Origin: Desulfomicrobium escambiense DSM 10707
GTDB taxonomy: Bacteria; Desulfobacterota; Desulfovibrionia; Desulfovibrionales; Desulfomicrobiaceae
Length of the DNA: 64,000 nucleotides
Direction: 5' to 3'
Assembly (NCBI RefSeq): GCF_000428825.1
Contig: NZ_AUAR01000010.1
Location: 109,559-173,558, forward strand
Position 1 is the first letter of the stretch. Each line of letters starts with the position of its first letter. A program made the translations under genes and the position numbers. The notes beneath the pieces were generated by a model. The model made no database searches. It saw only the letters and a list, made by a program, of their open reading frames with translations, and was not told the origin of the DNA. Below, in pieces: positions 56,770 to 64,000 of the stretch.

Positions 56770-57250
56770 TCCTGCTCTCCGGATCGCCCGTGGCCAGGAT
56801 GTCGGGCATGAAGCCTGCCAGGGCGGAGGTCTGCCGGGAAGGAAACCCACGGCCATGTTGCGGCGCGGGCGAGGGTGAAGGCTGTGCGAGGCCATGCCGC
56901 GTCCCGAGTGCGGCGCGGGCTGGCCCATTCGTTGTCCCGTCCGTGTTCAGCTCCCCCTGGAGGGGACGGGCACCTTTTCCCGGTCATTGAAAGCCTACAA
57001 GTAGCCCACACACAGGTGCACTGTCGAGCGCAGGCCGTCCGGGCTTCGATGTGACGCGAGGCGACAGGGCTATGACCGGGTTTCTTGTCCTGATTGACAG
57101 GGAACATGGCAGGTTTTATTTTGCATATAAATCTAGTCAATATTCTATTCAATTTATACTAAATATATTTGATTAATAAACATATAATTATCAAAATACT
57201 ATGCATTGTTCTAGGCAAATCGTATTAAAATTCGAGTCGAAGGTGACGCT
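56770..57250. other. 481-bp gap with AT-rich tract upstream of hipH
   Basis: No gene seen. The left part is GC-rich; from about 57110 to 57240 the sequence becomes strongly AT-rich, with an imperfect inverted repeat (TTGATTAAT...ATAATTATCAA, near 57168-57195) that could be an operator or AT-rich promoter for the HipA-like gene. The base change suggests a junction with acquired DNA. Confidence 0.45.
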
Positions 57251-58570
57251 GTGGCACTGTCGCTGACGGAATTTCTAGAACACGGGCCGGCCACGTCCAG
57301 GGAGATCCAGGACGCGACCGGGTTGTCGCAGGCTGCCGTGTCGAGGCAACTGCGGAAACTGGGGCATCGCGTCGTGGCAATCAGGAGCGGCAGGACTCCG
57401 CGATACGTCCTGACGCGAAACGCCTTCGGCGGTGGGGACCGGCTGCCTTTGGCCGTGGTCGATGCGCACGGCGACGCCGTCGTCGTCGCTCATGTCCGTC
57501 CCTTGGTCACGGGAGGTTTCCTTGTCGAGCCGACGCCGGGGATGTCTTCGCTGCTGTTGGGCGACAGCGGCGACGGGTCGTATGATGATCTTCCGTATTT
57601 TCTGCAGAACATGGGGCCCCAGGGATTTGTCGGGAGGCAGATCGCCAGGGCGATGAGCGCTCGTTTCCCGGAATTCCCGGATGATCCAAAATGGTGGACG
57701 ACACATCATATAGGAAGATTTCTGATATCCAATGGGGACGATCTCCCCGGCAACTTCACGTTCGGGGAGCAGGCGCTGCTTCGCGTGCGCCGCAGGCCTG
57801 ACGCCGTCGATGACGCGGAGTATCCTCGTCTGGCAGACAGAGTCATGGAAGGCGAGGTGCCGGGATCTTCGGCCGGAGGGGAGCAGCCCAAATTCACCGC
57901 GTTCAGCGGAAAGAGCATGTCGCATGTCATCGTCAAGTTTTCGCCGCCCGGCAACGGCGAGATGTCGAGACGGTGGCGTGACGTGCTCATTACGGAATAT
58001 CATGCCGCTGTGACATTGCGTGAGAACGGTTTTCAGGTTGCGGAAACGAGATTGCTCGAGACGGGCGGACGGCTGTTTTTGGAGTCGCGACGGTTTGACC
58101 GGGCCGGAGAATACGGCCGGATGTCGATGATCTCCCTTGCGGCCGTTGATGTGGAGTTCGTCGGGTCGGGTTCAAGCTGGCCGCGTGCGCTCAAGGCGCT
58201 GGCCGGGAGAGGGTTGATCGCCCCGGAGCATGTTGTTGCTGCCGAGTCGTTATGGTGTTTCGGGAAACTCATTCACAACACGGACATGCATCTGGGAAAT
58301 CTGAGTCTGGCCCTGGACGGAGACGCCTTCCGGCTGTTGCCCGTGTACGACATGTGTTCCATGGGCTTCGCCCCGCGAAGCGGCGGGGAAGTGAGGCTAT
58401 ATGCCTTTGCACCGCGCCATCCGCAGCGACTTGTCATCAATGACGAAACATACGGTGCAGCCCGGCGAATGGCCGCCGGTTTTTGGGACAGCGTTGCCCG
58501 GGATGGCAGGATTTCCAGCGAATTTCAGGAATTCTTGCGCCAGGGCAATCCTGTGGAAATGATGGAGTGA
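57251..58570 (+). CDS. HipA-family Ser/Thr kinase with fused HTH (HipH/YjjJ-type)
   Basis: A 439-residue protein. The N-terminus is a winged HTH (LEHGPATSREIQDATGLSQAAVSRQLRKLG, about 8-40). The HipA kinase part shows SSAGGEQPKFTAF, VIVKFSPP with the ATP Lys, catalytic HNTDMHLGN (residues 342-350) and the VYDM metal motif. In HipBA modules HTH and kinase are separate proteins; here, as in YjjJ/HipH, they are fused and no hipB gene is adjacent. Such kinases phosphorylate tRNA synthetases in related systems; the target here is unknown. GTG 57251 has AGGTG upstream. Confidence 0.85.
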   Translation: MALSLTEFLEHGPATSREIQDATGLSQAAVSRQLRKLGHRVVAIRSGRTPRYVLTRNAFGGGDRLPLAVVDAHGDAVVVAHVRPLVTGGFLVEPTPGMSSLLLGDSGDGSYDDLPYFLQNMGPQGFVGRQIARAMSARFPEFPDDPKWWTTHHIGRFLISNGDDLPGNFTFGEQALLRVRRRPDAVDDAEYPRLADRVMEGEVPGSSAGGEQPKFTAFSGKSMSHVIVKFSPPGNGEMSRRWRDVLITEYHAAVTLRENGFQVAETRLLETGGRLFLESRRFDRAGEYGRMSMISLAAVDVEFVGSGSSWPRALKALAGRGLIAPEHVVAAESLWCFGKLIHNTDMHLGNLSLALDGDAFRLLPVYDMCSMGFAPRSGGEVRLYAFAPRHPQRLVINDETYGAARRMAAGFWDSVARDGRISSEFQEFLRQGNPVEMME

Positions 58571-58859
58571 TCCGGGAATGGGGGCCATCCGGACCTCCAA
58601 TGCGACGCATCGTGGCAAGGTCGGAGCCCCAGATGTGACAGTCGCTCGGCACGGGCCGTCGGGAGCCTTTTCGGCTTTCTTACTGCTCGCCCGTATTGTC
58701 CTTGCTGGGATTGCCGGATAGGCAATACCAACTTTGGAAATCGATCTCCCCTAAGTCGACAACAACCCGAAAAATCTCACGCGCGTCAACGAGGCATTGA
58801 AGTGCTTACTTGGCTGACGAAAATGAATTCAAACGCCTCATGTTTGATGTGGAGGATGC
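58571..58859. other. 289-bp gap between hipH and rhuM
   Basis: No gene seen. Composition becomes more AT-rich towards the RhuM gene, which should have its promoter here. Confidence 0.35.
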
Positions 58860-59888
58860 ATGAAGGCTCGTAAAAATGTATCACAGACCACCCCACGTAT
58901 TCGAAACAGCACCGCGGAATTTCTGATTTTTACGGGCCAGAGCGGGGATACCTCCATCGAAGCCCGCTACGAGGATGGCACCATCTGGCTGACTCAGAAG
59001 CTCATGGCTTCGTTGTTCGACGTGGATGTCCGCACAATCAGTGAGCATTTACAGCAAATTTTTAAAAGTTCAGAATTACAGGAAGATGCAGTTATCCGGA
59101 AATTCCGGAATACTGCCTCGGACGGCAAAAACTATCTGACACAGTTCTACAATCTCGATGCCATCATATCCGTGGGCTACCGAGTCAATTCCGTACGTGC
59201 CACGCAGTTCAGGCAGTGGGCCACCAGCATTCTCCGGGACTATGCCATCAAAGGGTATGTGCTTGACAGAAAGCGCATGGAGAACGGTGTATTCTTGGGT
59301 GAGGACTATTTTGAGCACTTACTCGAAGAGATTCGGGAAATCCGGCTCAGCGAGCGTCGCTTTTACCAGAAGATCACGGATATTTATTCCACCAGTGTGG
59401 ACTACAATAAAAACGCTCCCACGACTCGTGACTTCTTCGCCAAGGTCCAAAACAAGCTTCATTTTGCCATTCATGGGCATACAGCCGCCGAACTGATCAT
59501 GGAACGCGCTGACTATTCCAAAGATCATATGGGAATGGTGACATGGGAGAATGCCCCAGATGGCAAGATCCTGAAAAGTGATGTCTGTGTGGCTAAAAAC
59601 TATCTGGCTAAGGATGAACTGGAAGCCCTAGGGCGTATTGTCAACGCCTATTTAGATTTGGCTGAGGAACGCGCCCGAAGAAAAATACCCATGACCATGG
59701 GAGACTGGGCTAAGCGTTTGGATATGTTTCTAGAGTTTGATGATCGGACTGTGTTGAAGGATAAAGGAAGAATTTCTGCAGTCGCCGCCCAGGAGCATGC
59801 AGAGAGCGAGTTTGAAAAATATCGAGTTGTCCAAGATAGGTTGTATGAAAGTGATTTTGATCGCGTGTTGAAGGAATTAGAAAGCTGA
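58860..59888 (+). CDS. rhuM: Virulence RhuM family protein
   Basis: The 342-residue protein has the RhuM layout: an N-terminal DNA-binding-like domain (YEDGTIWLTQKLMASLFDVDVRTISEHLQQIF, about 37-70), the central VIRKFRNTASDGKNYLTQFYNLDAIISVGYRVNS block (about 78-112) and a helical C-terminus with RRFYQKITDIYSTSVDYN. RhuM was first noted in Salmonella pathogenicity island 3 and is frequent on genomic islands; its biochemical role is unknown. Codon use and GC are lower than in the surrounding genes, which suggests transfer. Confidence 0.88.
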   Translation: MKARKNVSQTTPRIRNSTAEFLIFTGQSGDTSIEARYEDGTIWLTQKLMASLFDVDVRTISEHLQQIFKSSELQEDAVIRKFRNTASDGKNYLTQFYNLDAIISVGYRVNSVRATQFRQWATSILRDYAIKGYVLDRKRMENGVFLGEDYFEHLLEEIREIRLSERRFYQKITDIYSTSVDYNKNAPTTRDFFAKVQNKLHFAIHGHTAAELIMERADYSKDHMGMVTWENAPDGKILKSDVCVAKNYLAKDELEALGRIVNAYLDLAEERARRKIPMTMGDWAKRLDMFLEFDDRTVLKDKGRISAVAAQEHAESEFEKYRVVQDRLYESDFDRVLKELES

Positions 59889-59994
59889 GTGCGCTCCAAG
59901 TGGGAAGGGGTTGACAAGGCCGAAAAGGCTACAACAGATGATATTCGTGATGCGCGTTGCCATTTTTCGGTGGGGAAAGCTTTTGGCAAAAAAG

Positions 59995-60034
59995 AAGGGG
60001 ATTGGATTTTTGCATCCAACCCCTTGATTTTTTT
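59995..60034. terminator. Bidirectional terminator between rhuM and the tRNA-Arg fragment
   Basis: AAGGGG-A-TTGGAT pairs with ATCCAA-CCCCTT around a TTTTGC loop. On the plus strand it is followed by a T-run, and on the minus strand also by T residues (AAAAAAG read backwards), so it works both ways. It probably was the native terminator of the tRNA-Arg gene on the minus strand. Confidence 0.8.
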
Positions 60035-60035
60035 G

Positions 60036-60083
60036 TGGCGCGCCAGGGAGGACTCGAACCCCCGACCGATTGCTTAGAAGGCA
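60036..60083 (-). other. Displaced 3' fragment of tRNA-Arg(TCT), attachment site
   Basis: Reading leftward, the segment gives the anticodon loop CTTCTAA (anticodon TCT), variable region, T arm with GGTTCGAGTCC, and acceptor 3' strand ending in CCA at 60036. The 5' half of the tRNA is absent: bases to the right do not pair with the anticodon stem or acceptor. It is the usual mark left when an element integrates into a tRNA 3' end. The integrase gene starts 125 bases to the right. Confidence 0.82.
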
Positions 60084-60161
60084 GACAACGCCCTTTTTAC
60101 CGTTTTTTATGTTCTTGCATAGTTCGATATATTTTCAAGTAGTTACGAGAAATCTTTTTTA

Positions 60162-60189
60162 TTGACTTGCATCCAATTTGCTCTATTTT
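60162..60189 (+). promoter_or_regulatory. Probable sigma70-type promoter of the integrase gene
   Basis: TTGACT at 60162-60167 and TATTTT at 60184-60189 are separated by 16 bases, ahead of the integrase start at 60208. A TGGGGGA-CGA-TCCCCCA hairpin (60214-60230) lies just inside the coding start and may affect translation. Confidence 0.55.
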
Positions 60190-60207
60190 GACCCTTAATG
60201 GTGGGGG

Positions 60208-61470
60208 ATGAGGTGGGGGACGATCCCCCAGAAAGACCCGCCAATCGAGGGGATTGTGGCCAAGCAAACGCGCATTGCAACGAAATATCCGGGTGTCTTC
60301 ATGGTGGCGTCCACTTCTCCGGCTACTGGAGAGGCGGATTTCATCCTGTATGTCCGGTACAAGCGGGACGGGAAACTGACCGAGGAACGGGTAGGGCGCA
60401 CGTCCGAGAAAGCCCCAAGGCCGAACCACGCAAAGTTCTGGAATCCGCACCTTGCCTCCTTGGCGCGCGCTGATCGTATGCGCGGCAAAGAACAGTCCAA
60501 CGTCGAGAGACGGGCCGAGGAGAAGGCCGCCAAGGAAGCGGCGGCGGGGCGCTGGACCGTGGCCAGGATCTTCGAGGCGTACAAGGCCGCGCACCCCGAG
60601 CAAGCCAGCATGAAGACTTGGGTCAGTCTCTACACGGCGCACATTGACCCCGCCATGGGGAAGAAAGAGCCTTCCGAACTCGTGACCTTGGACGTGGAGC
60701 GCCTACGCCGGAACGTGGCCAGGAAGAAGCATCCCCGGACCGGCAAGCCACTAAGTGACCAGACGGTGAAGCATGTTGTCTCCCTGCTAAAGCGTCTCAT
60801 CAAGTGGGCGTCTGACACGGGGCGCATTGAATCCGCGCATCACCTGAGGTTCAAAATGCCGTCCGTGGACAACACGGTTACGGAAACCATGACCCCGGAG
60901 CAGGCGCGGGCATATTTCGAGGCCCTGGCCATGGAGAAGGACCGGGACGCGGCCGCATATTTCAAGGTCATGTTGTTGACGGGCATCCGCAAGAGCGCGC
61001 TGCTGGCCCTCCAGTGGGAAGACGTGGACTTCCAGCGCGGCTTCGTGACCCTGCGCGGATCTTCGGCCAAGAGCGGCAAGACGCAACAGATACCCCTTGC
61101 CGAGGAAGTGCTGGAGGTTCTGCGGGGCGTCGAGCGCACAGATAGCCCCTTTGTGTGGCCAGGGAAGGAGGGTGCGCAACGGGTGGACTTCCAGCGCATG
61201 GGGCGGCGACTACGGGACAAGGCCGGCCTGCCTAAGAACTTCAGACCATGCCACGGGCTGCGGCATTGTTTCGCTTCCTGGCTGGCGTCGAGTGGGAAGG
61301 TTGACCTCTATACCCTGCAGCGACTCTTGACGCACGGGAGCGCGGCCATGACGGCGCGCTATGCCCACTTGGCGGACGACGCACTGAAACGGGCCGCGGC
61401 GGTGGCGGGTGGCATCCTGGACATGGCCCAGGCCCCGGACGAGAGGCTTGTGGAGATAGGCAAGAAATAA
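60208..61470 (+). CDS. int: Tyrosine recombinase / integrase
   Basis: A 420-residue phage-type integrase. The catalytic residues appear in order: Arg261 (LTGIRKSALLALQWEDV), His349/Arg352 (CHGLRHCFAS) and Tyr385 (MTARYAHL). N-terminal residues 10-120 form the arm-binding and DUF4102-like region. The gene sits at the left inner edge of the element, next to the tRNA-Arg fragment, as expected for a tRNA-targeting integrase. The start is uncertain: GGTGGGGG abuts ATG 60208, and a GTG at 60256 is a later option. Confidence 0.92.
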   Translation: MRWGTIPQKDPPIEGIVAKQTRIATKYPGVFMVASTSPATGEADFILYVRYKRDGKLTEERVGRTSEKAPRPNHAKFWNPHLASLARADRMRGKEQSNVERRAEEKAAKEAAAGRWTVARIFEAYKAAHPEQASMKTWVSLYTAHIDPAMGKKEPSELVTLDVERLRRNVARKKHPRTGKPLSDQTVKHVVSLLKRLIKWASDTGRIESAHHLRFKMPSVDNTVTETMTPEQARAYFEALAMEKDRDAAAYFKVMLLTGIRKSALLALQWEDVDFQRGFVTLRGSSAKSGKTQQIPLAEEVLEVLRGVERTDSPFVWPGKEGAQRVDFQRMGRRLRDKAGLPKNFRPCHGLRHCFASWLASSGKVDLYTLQRLLTHGSAAMTARYAHLADDALKRAAAVAGGILDMAQAPDERLVEIGKK

Positions 61471-61576
61471 TTTTCTCGGCTCCGGGCCCATGGTGGACCC
61501 GGCCGAAATTCGGCCAACGCGGGGCGCGGGAACGCCCCACGAGGCCTAACCACAACGAACCACTAGGAGGTTCATC

Positions 61577-61945
61577 ATGGCTACACAGAACGTATCGACC
61601 CAGGCGGCGCAGGGCAACACAGAAGAAACGGCTCAACTTAGGGATTTTTTTGACGGGCTATCCAATGAAGAGTTGATAGAGGCGACTATGAACCTTGCAG
61701 ACACCAAGGACGCCACGGGCAAGGGACGGGCTGAATCCTTTGCCACAATGAAGGAACGGAACAACGCCGAAACCGAGTTCGACGCCCTCACGGACCAGAT
61801 TGACCGCCTCAACCTGCTGGGCGCGTCCCTGCAGTCCATGGAGTTCAACGAGCACGAGCGCCACACGGCCGCCGTATTGGTCAAGGAAGCGTGCTCGCGG
61901 ATCTTCGCGCACGCCGAGTGCTTGCTGGCCCTGGCGACCAAGTAA
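61577..61945 (+). CDS. Small uncharacterised protein of the integrated element
   Basis: I do not recognise it. The 122-residue acidic protein is predicted helical, with no signal, membrane helix or known motif (EELIEATMNLADTKDATGKGRAESFA; HTAAVLVKEACSRIFAHAECLLAL). AGGAGG precedes ATG 61577. A strong terminator follows, so it can be expressed with int or alone. It may be an accessory or regulatory factor of the element. Confidence 0.6.
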   Translation: MATQNVSTQAAQGNTEETAQLRDFFDGLSNEELIEATMNLADTKDATGKGRAESFATMKERNNAETEFDALTDQIDRLNLLGASLQSMEFNEHERHTAAVLVKEACSRIFAHAECLLALATK

Positions 61946-61968
61946 CCAAGGCACCCCTCCCCAATGCG

Positions 61969-62007
61969 AAAGGGCGCTGCTTCCACACGGAGCGGCGCCC
62001 TTTTTTT
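61969..62007 (+). terminator. Rho-independent terminator inside the element
   Basis: AAAGGGCGC (61969-61977) pairs with GCGCCCTTT (61995-62003), with additional inner pairing, followed by a run of T residues. Confidence 0.9.
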
Positions 62008-62052
62008 GCGTCCGAAAACTTTTTCAAAAATATTTTGAGCAACTGATTCCGG

Positions 62053-62106
62053 CGAACCATCGAACCATTTGGCCTATTTTGGGTGGTTTTGGCCTAGTTT
62101 GGCCTA
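62053..62106. repeat. Direct repeats upstream of the excisionase-like gene
   Basis: CGAACCAT occurs twice in tandem (62053-62068), and TTTGGCCTA occurs three times (62068-62076, 62088-62096, 62098-62106), spaced 20 and 10 bases, about two and one helix turns. Such spacing suits repeated protein-binding sites. Confidence 0.7.
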
Positions 62107-62142
62107 CTGCAATTTTTATGATGCAATCGAGAATCAGGGCGA

Positions 62143-62163
62143 TATAGACGAATTTCGTCTATA
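62143..62163. promoter_or_regulatory. 21-bp palindrome, operator-like
   Basis: TATAGACGAA and its exact complement TTCGTCTATA flank a single central T. It lies 80 bases before the excisionase-like gene and overlaps a possible TATAGT -10 box, so a repressor binding here would block transcription. Confidence 0.7.
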
Positions 62164-62242
62164 GTGCTTGCTTGCACTTTGTTTTGTACATGCTAGTGCG
62201 TTCTCGCAAGTCACAACAAAAGCCCATAACGGAGAATGCAAC

Positions 62243-62449
62243 ATGACCACGACTTCCACGACCACGACGACCGCACCCATGAATGAGGCCCAGGCCTGCA
62301 AGTATCTGGGGTTGTCCATCCACACCGTCCGGCAATGGCGGCACCTTGGAAAAGGCCCCCTCTATGTGAAAGTTGGCCGTGCTGTCCGGTATCGTCAGGC
62401 GGACCTGGACGCGTACATGCAATCCCGCACCGTAGCCCCCCAGGCCTAA
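62243..62449 (+). CDS. AlpA/excisionase-like helix-turn-helix protein
   Basis: A 68-residue protein with a low-complexity Thr-rich N-terminus (TTTSTTTTT) and a MerR/AlpA-type winged HTH: MNEAQACKYLGLSIHTVRQWRHLGKGPLYVKVGRAVRYRQADLDAYM. Such proteins act as excisionases or transcriptional activators in P4-like elements. GGAG lies eight bases before ATG 62243. It sits downstream of the direct repeats and palindrome, which are candidate targets for it or for a repressor elsewhere in the element. Confidence 0.78.
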   Translation: MTTTSTTTTTAPMNEAQACKYLGLSIHTVRQWRHLGKGPLYVKVGRAVRYRQADLDAYMQSRTVAPQA

Positions 62450-62462
62450 GGCGGGTGCGGTC

Positions 62463-63077
62463 ATGGCGAGAATCACACCAGAACAACTTCAGCGGCTCCA
62501 GGCTTTTCTGGACAGCCTCCCCGACGAGGCCAAGAGCAAGTGCTCCATCTGCAACACTACCTTGACGCACATCGTCAAGCAGGCCGAGGCCGAGACCGGC
62601 GTCGGCACGGCTACCGTGACCCGCGCTCTGGCCGAGAAGGTCAACGAGACAGCTCTCCCCGCTGACAGAGTATCCGGCGATCAACTCCGTGACCGGGTAC
62701 GTCGAAGTGCTGGCGAAAAAGAATCTGGGCGAACCGCCCAAATAAAAAAGCCGGACGCCAACCCAAACCAAGTGCTAATACCAGAGATTGTCGTCGAGCG
62801 CGTGAAGGAGATCCACAAGCAGAAGGGAGTGTCCTACGCCGACGCCATCACGGAGATTGCCCGGGAGGAAGGCCAACGCCCCGCGACGGTCAAACGCATC
62901 TTTGCCAAGGAGATGGAGCGAAAAGCCTATCAGTCCACCGTGACCCAGGCAACGCAATTTGCCAAGATAGCAATCCTTCAGCTCGAACGAATCGCAGATG
63001 ACGATCCGGCGCGGCATGAGGCGTTCAATCTGGTGCGCACATGGATGGATGCCGAGGAGGCCGCGTGTGGGAAATAA
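62463..63077 (+). CDS. Probable DNA-binding protein of the integrated element
   Basis: A 204-residue soluble protein, family not recognised. Two segments look like helix-turn-helix units (THIVKQAEAETGVGTATVTRALAEKV at about 35-60 and YADAITEIAREEGQRPATVKRIFAKEM at about 125-150). A CSIC pair lies at about 27-30. It starts 13 bases after the excisionase-like gene, probably in one operon with it and the primase gene. A regulatory or replication role is inferred from these features and position only. Confidence 0.55.
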   Translation: MARITPEQLQRLQAFLDSLPDEAKSKCSICNTTLTHIVKQAEAETGVGTATVTRALAEKVNETALPADRVSGDQLRDRVRRSAGEKESGRTAQIKKPDANPNQVLIPEIVVERVKEIHKQKGVSYADAITEIAREEGQRPATVKRIFAKEMERKAYQSTVTQATQFAKIAILQLERIADDDPARHEAFNLVRTWMDAEEAACGK

Positions 63078-63083
63078 AAAAGA

Positions 63084-63110
63084 AACCCCGGGGCATCACA
63101 CGCCGGGGTT
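63084..63110 (-). terminator. GC-rich hairpin between two element genes
   Basis: AACCCCGG pairs with CCGGGGTT (63084-63091 / 63103-63110) around an 11-base loop. T residues follow only on the minus strand, so as a terminator it would act leftwards, although no leftward gene is seen nearby. Confidence 0.4.
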
Positions 63111-63191
63111 CAAGGATGAGCCAAACACAGAGGCGCCCTCTCCTTGCCACACCTTGCGGCGTTTGTCAACTTTTATTGCGAGGGTGCGGGC

Positions 63192-64000
63192 GTGATTGAC
63201 CTGAACGGCTACGGGCCACAAGGGAAGCTGGCGGACGTGCCGCTTGTCCTCGGTGACGCCGTGGAGAAGTTCCGGGCCGCCATGGATGCCGAGGGCTACG
63301 GCTCCCCGGACATCGAGGCAGACGGCGTGCTCCATCGCTTTGACCTCCCCGACGACAAGGCCGGCGCGAAAAGCGGCTGGTACATCCTTTACTCTGACGG
63401 CATCCCCGCCGGTTGCTTCGGCAACTGGAGGGAAGGAAGCTCCATCCCGTGGTGCTCGAAAAAGCCATACGAGATGACCAAGGAAGAGAACGAGGAGCAC
63501 GAGCGGCGTATTGCGCGGGCCAAGACCGAGCGCGAGACGAAGCAGGCCGAGGCGTGGGCTATGGCGGCCCGCAAATACTGGGACACCTACCAGCAGCTAC
63601 CCCTGGCCCCGGCAGACCACTCTTACCTCGTGAAGAAAAAAGTCCCTCCAATGGAGGGCGTGCGCATCGCCCGAAGTGGCCGCCTGGCCGTTCCCCTGCG
63701 GGATGCCGAGAACACGTTCCAGGGCGTCCAGTGGATCGACGGCGACGGAAAAAAGCGCTTTGGCTCCGACGTGAAGACCAAGGGCAATTTCTATCTGATC
63801 CCAGGCGACATGAGCACCGTGTTCGTCTGTGAGGGCTACGCGACGGGCGCAAGCATCGCCATGGCGACAGGTCAGGCGGTTGTCGTGGCGTTCAACGCCG
63901 GCAACCTCTCCGCGGCCACGGCATCAGCAAAGGTGGCCTGCCCCGGGTCCAAGCTCGTGATTGCAGCGGATGACGACCGATGGACGAAAAACACCAAAGG
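63192..64000 (+). CDS. Toprim-domain primase-like protein, 5' part
   Basis: The gene starts at GTG 63192 (GAGGGTG upstream) and runs off the right edge; 269 residues are visible. From about 208 a Toprim domain is seen: VFVCEGYATGASIAMATG (Glu214) and LVIAADDDRW (Asp260-262). The preceding part resembles the N-terminal region of P4/TraC-like primases of mobile elements, with a basic-acidic linker (EENEEHERRIARAKTERETKQAEAW). A C-terminal helicase domain would be expected beyond the window. It supports autonomous replication of the element. Confidence 0.82.
   Translation, partial: MIDLNGYGPQGKLADVPLVLGDAVEKFRAAMDAEGYGSPDIEADGVLHRFDLPDDKAGAKSGWYILYSDGIPAGCFGNWREGSSIPWCSKKPYEMTKEENEEHERRIARAKTERETKQAEAWAMAARKYWDTYQQLPLAPADHSYLVKKKVPPMEGVRIARSGRLAVPLRDAENTFQGVQWIDGDGKKRFGSDVKTKGNFYLIPGDMSTVFVCEGYATGASIAMATGQAVVVAFNAGNLSAATASAKVACPGSKLVIAADDDRWTKNTK

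Noticed and set aside
59889..60077. Short plus-strand frame ending in RAREDSNPRPIA
   Set aside because: This is translation of the antisense of the tRNA-Arg fragment, a known source of false proteins.

Overview
The window is about 64 kb of high-GC bacterial chromosome, with nearly every kilobase coding. The gene set suggests a sulfate-reducing deltaproteobacterium of the Desulfovibrionales: a tRNA-Gln/prs/rplY/pth/carD/rho run, LL-diaminopimelate aminotransferase, a CarD-type regulator, split SecD and SecF, and several signalling proteins. This placement is inferred from protein character and gene order, not from a search.

Layout. 1-10.8 kb is housekeeping: the 3' end of ispE, tRNA-Gln(UUG), prs, rplY, pth, carD, rho, nadE, an M48 metalloprotease, yajC, secD and secF, closed by a strong terminator. 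11-15 kb holds a TauE/SafE-type permease, a three-helix membrane protein with an Oxa1-superfamily-like layout, and a large soluble protein of unknown role. 15-18.5 kb is a leftward nadC-nadA-nadB operon; with nadE the window carries most of NAD biosynthesis. 18.7-24 kb has an 867-residue membrane-anchored TPR-like protein with a retroviral-type CCHC zinc knuckle, a GT9 glycosyltransferase with a C-terminal extension, and two small genes, the second resembling a FlgN/FliT chaperone. 24-32.5 kb is a run of small enzymes and regulators (PgeF, FthC, phosphoesterase, ExoIII, TetR, DsrE-like, RtcB, aspartate kinase, TVP38, tandem USP). 32.6-44.5 kb includes a lipoprotein with an internally duplicated transglutaminase domain, murJ, dapL, a TrmN6-like methylase, an unannotated-size 46-residue membrane protein, CBS-ACT, nitrilase-like hydrolase, larC, YaiI, U32, PHP and infA. 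44.6-57 kb is rich in signalling: two divergent sensor kinases, SelO, a membrane diguanylate cyclase, a flavoprotein disulfide reductase carrying a perfect 33-bp tandem duplication, and a YitT protein.

The right end is accessory DNA. After an AT-rich gap come a solitary HipA-family kinase with a fused HTH (HipH/YjjJ type) and a lower-GC RhuM gene. At about 60.04 kb there is a displaced 3' fragment of a tRNA-Arg(TCT) gene on the minus strand, still next to what looks like its native terminator. Immediately right of it begins an integrated element: tyrosine integrase, a small unknown protein, a repeat and palindrome control region, an AlpA/excisionase-like HTH protein, a second probable DNA-binding protein, and a Toprim primase-like gene that runs off the window. 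This int-xis-primase order fits a P4-like satellite or integrative element whose right end, and the restored tRNA-Arg, should lie beyond 64 kb.

The most interesting items are the zinc-knuckle TPR membrane protein, the duplicated transglutaminase (second copy has lost Cys and His at exactly matching spacing), the tRNA-Arg integrated element with its operator-like palindrome, and the 46-residue membrane protein.
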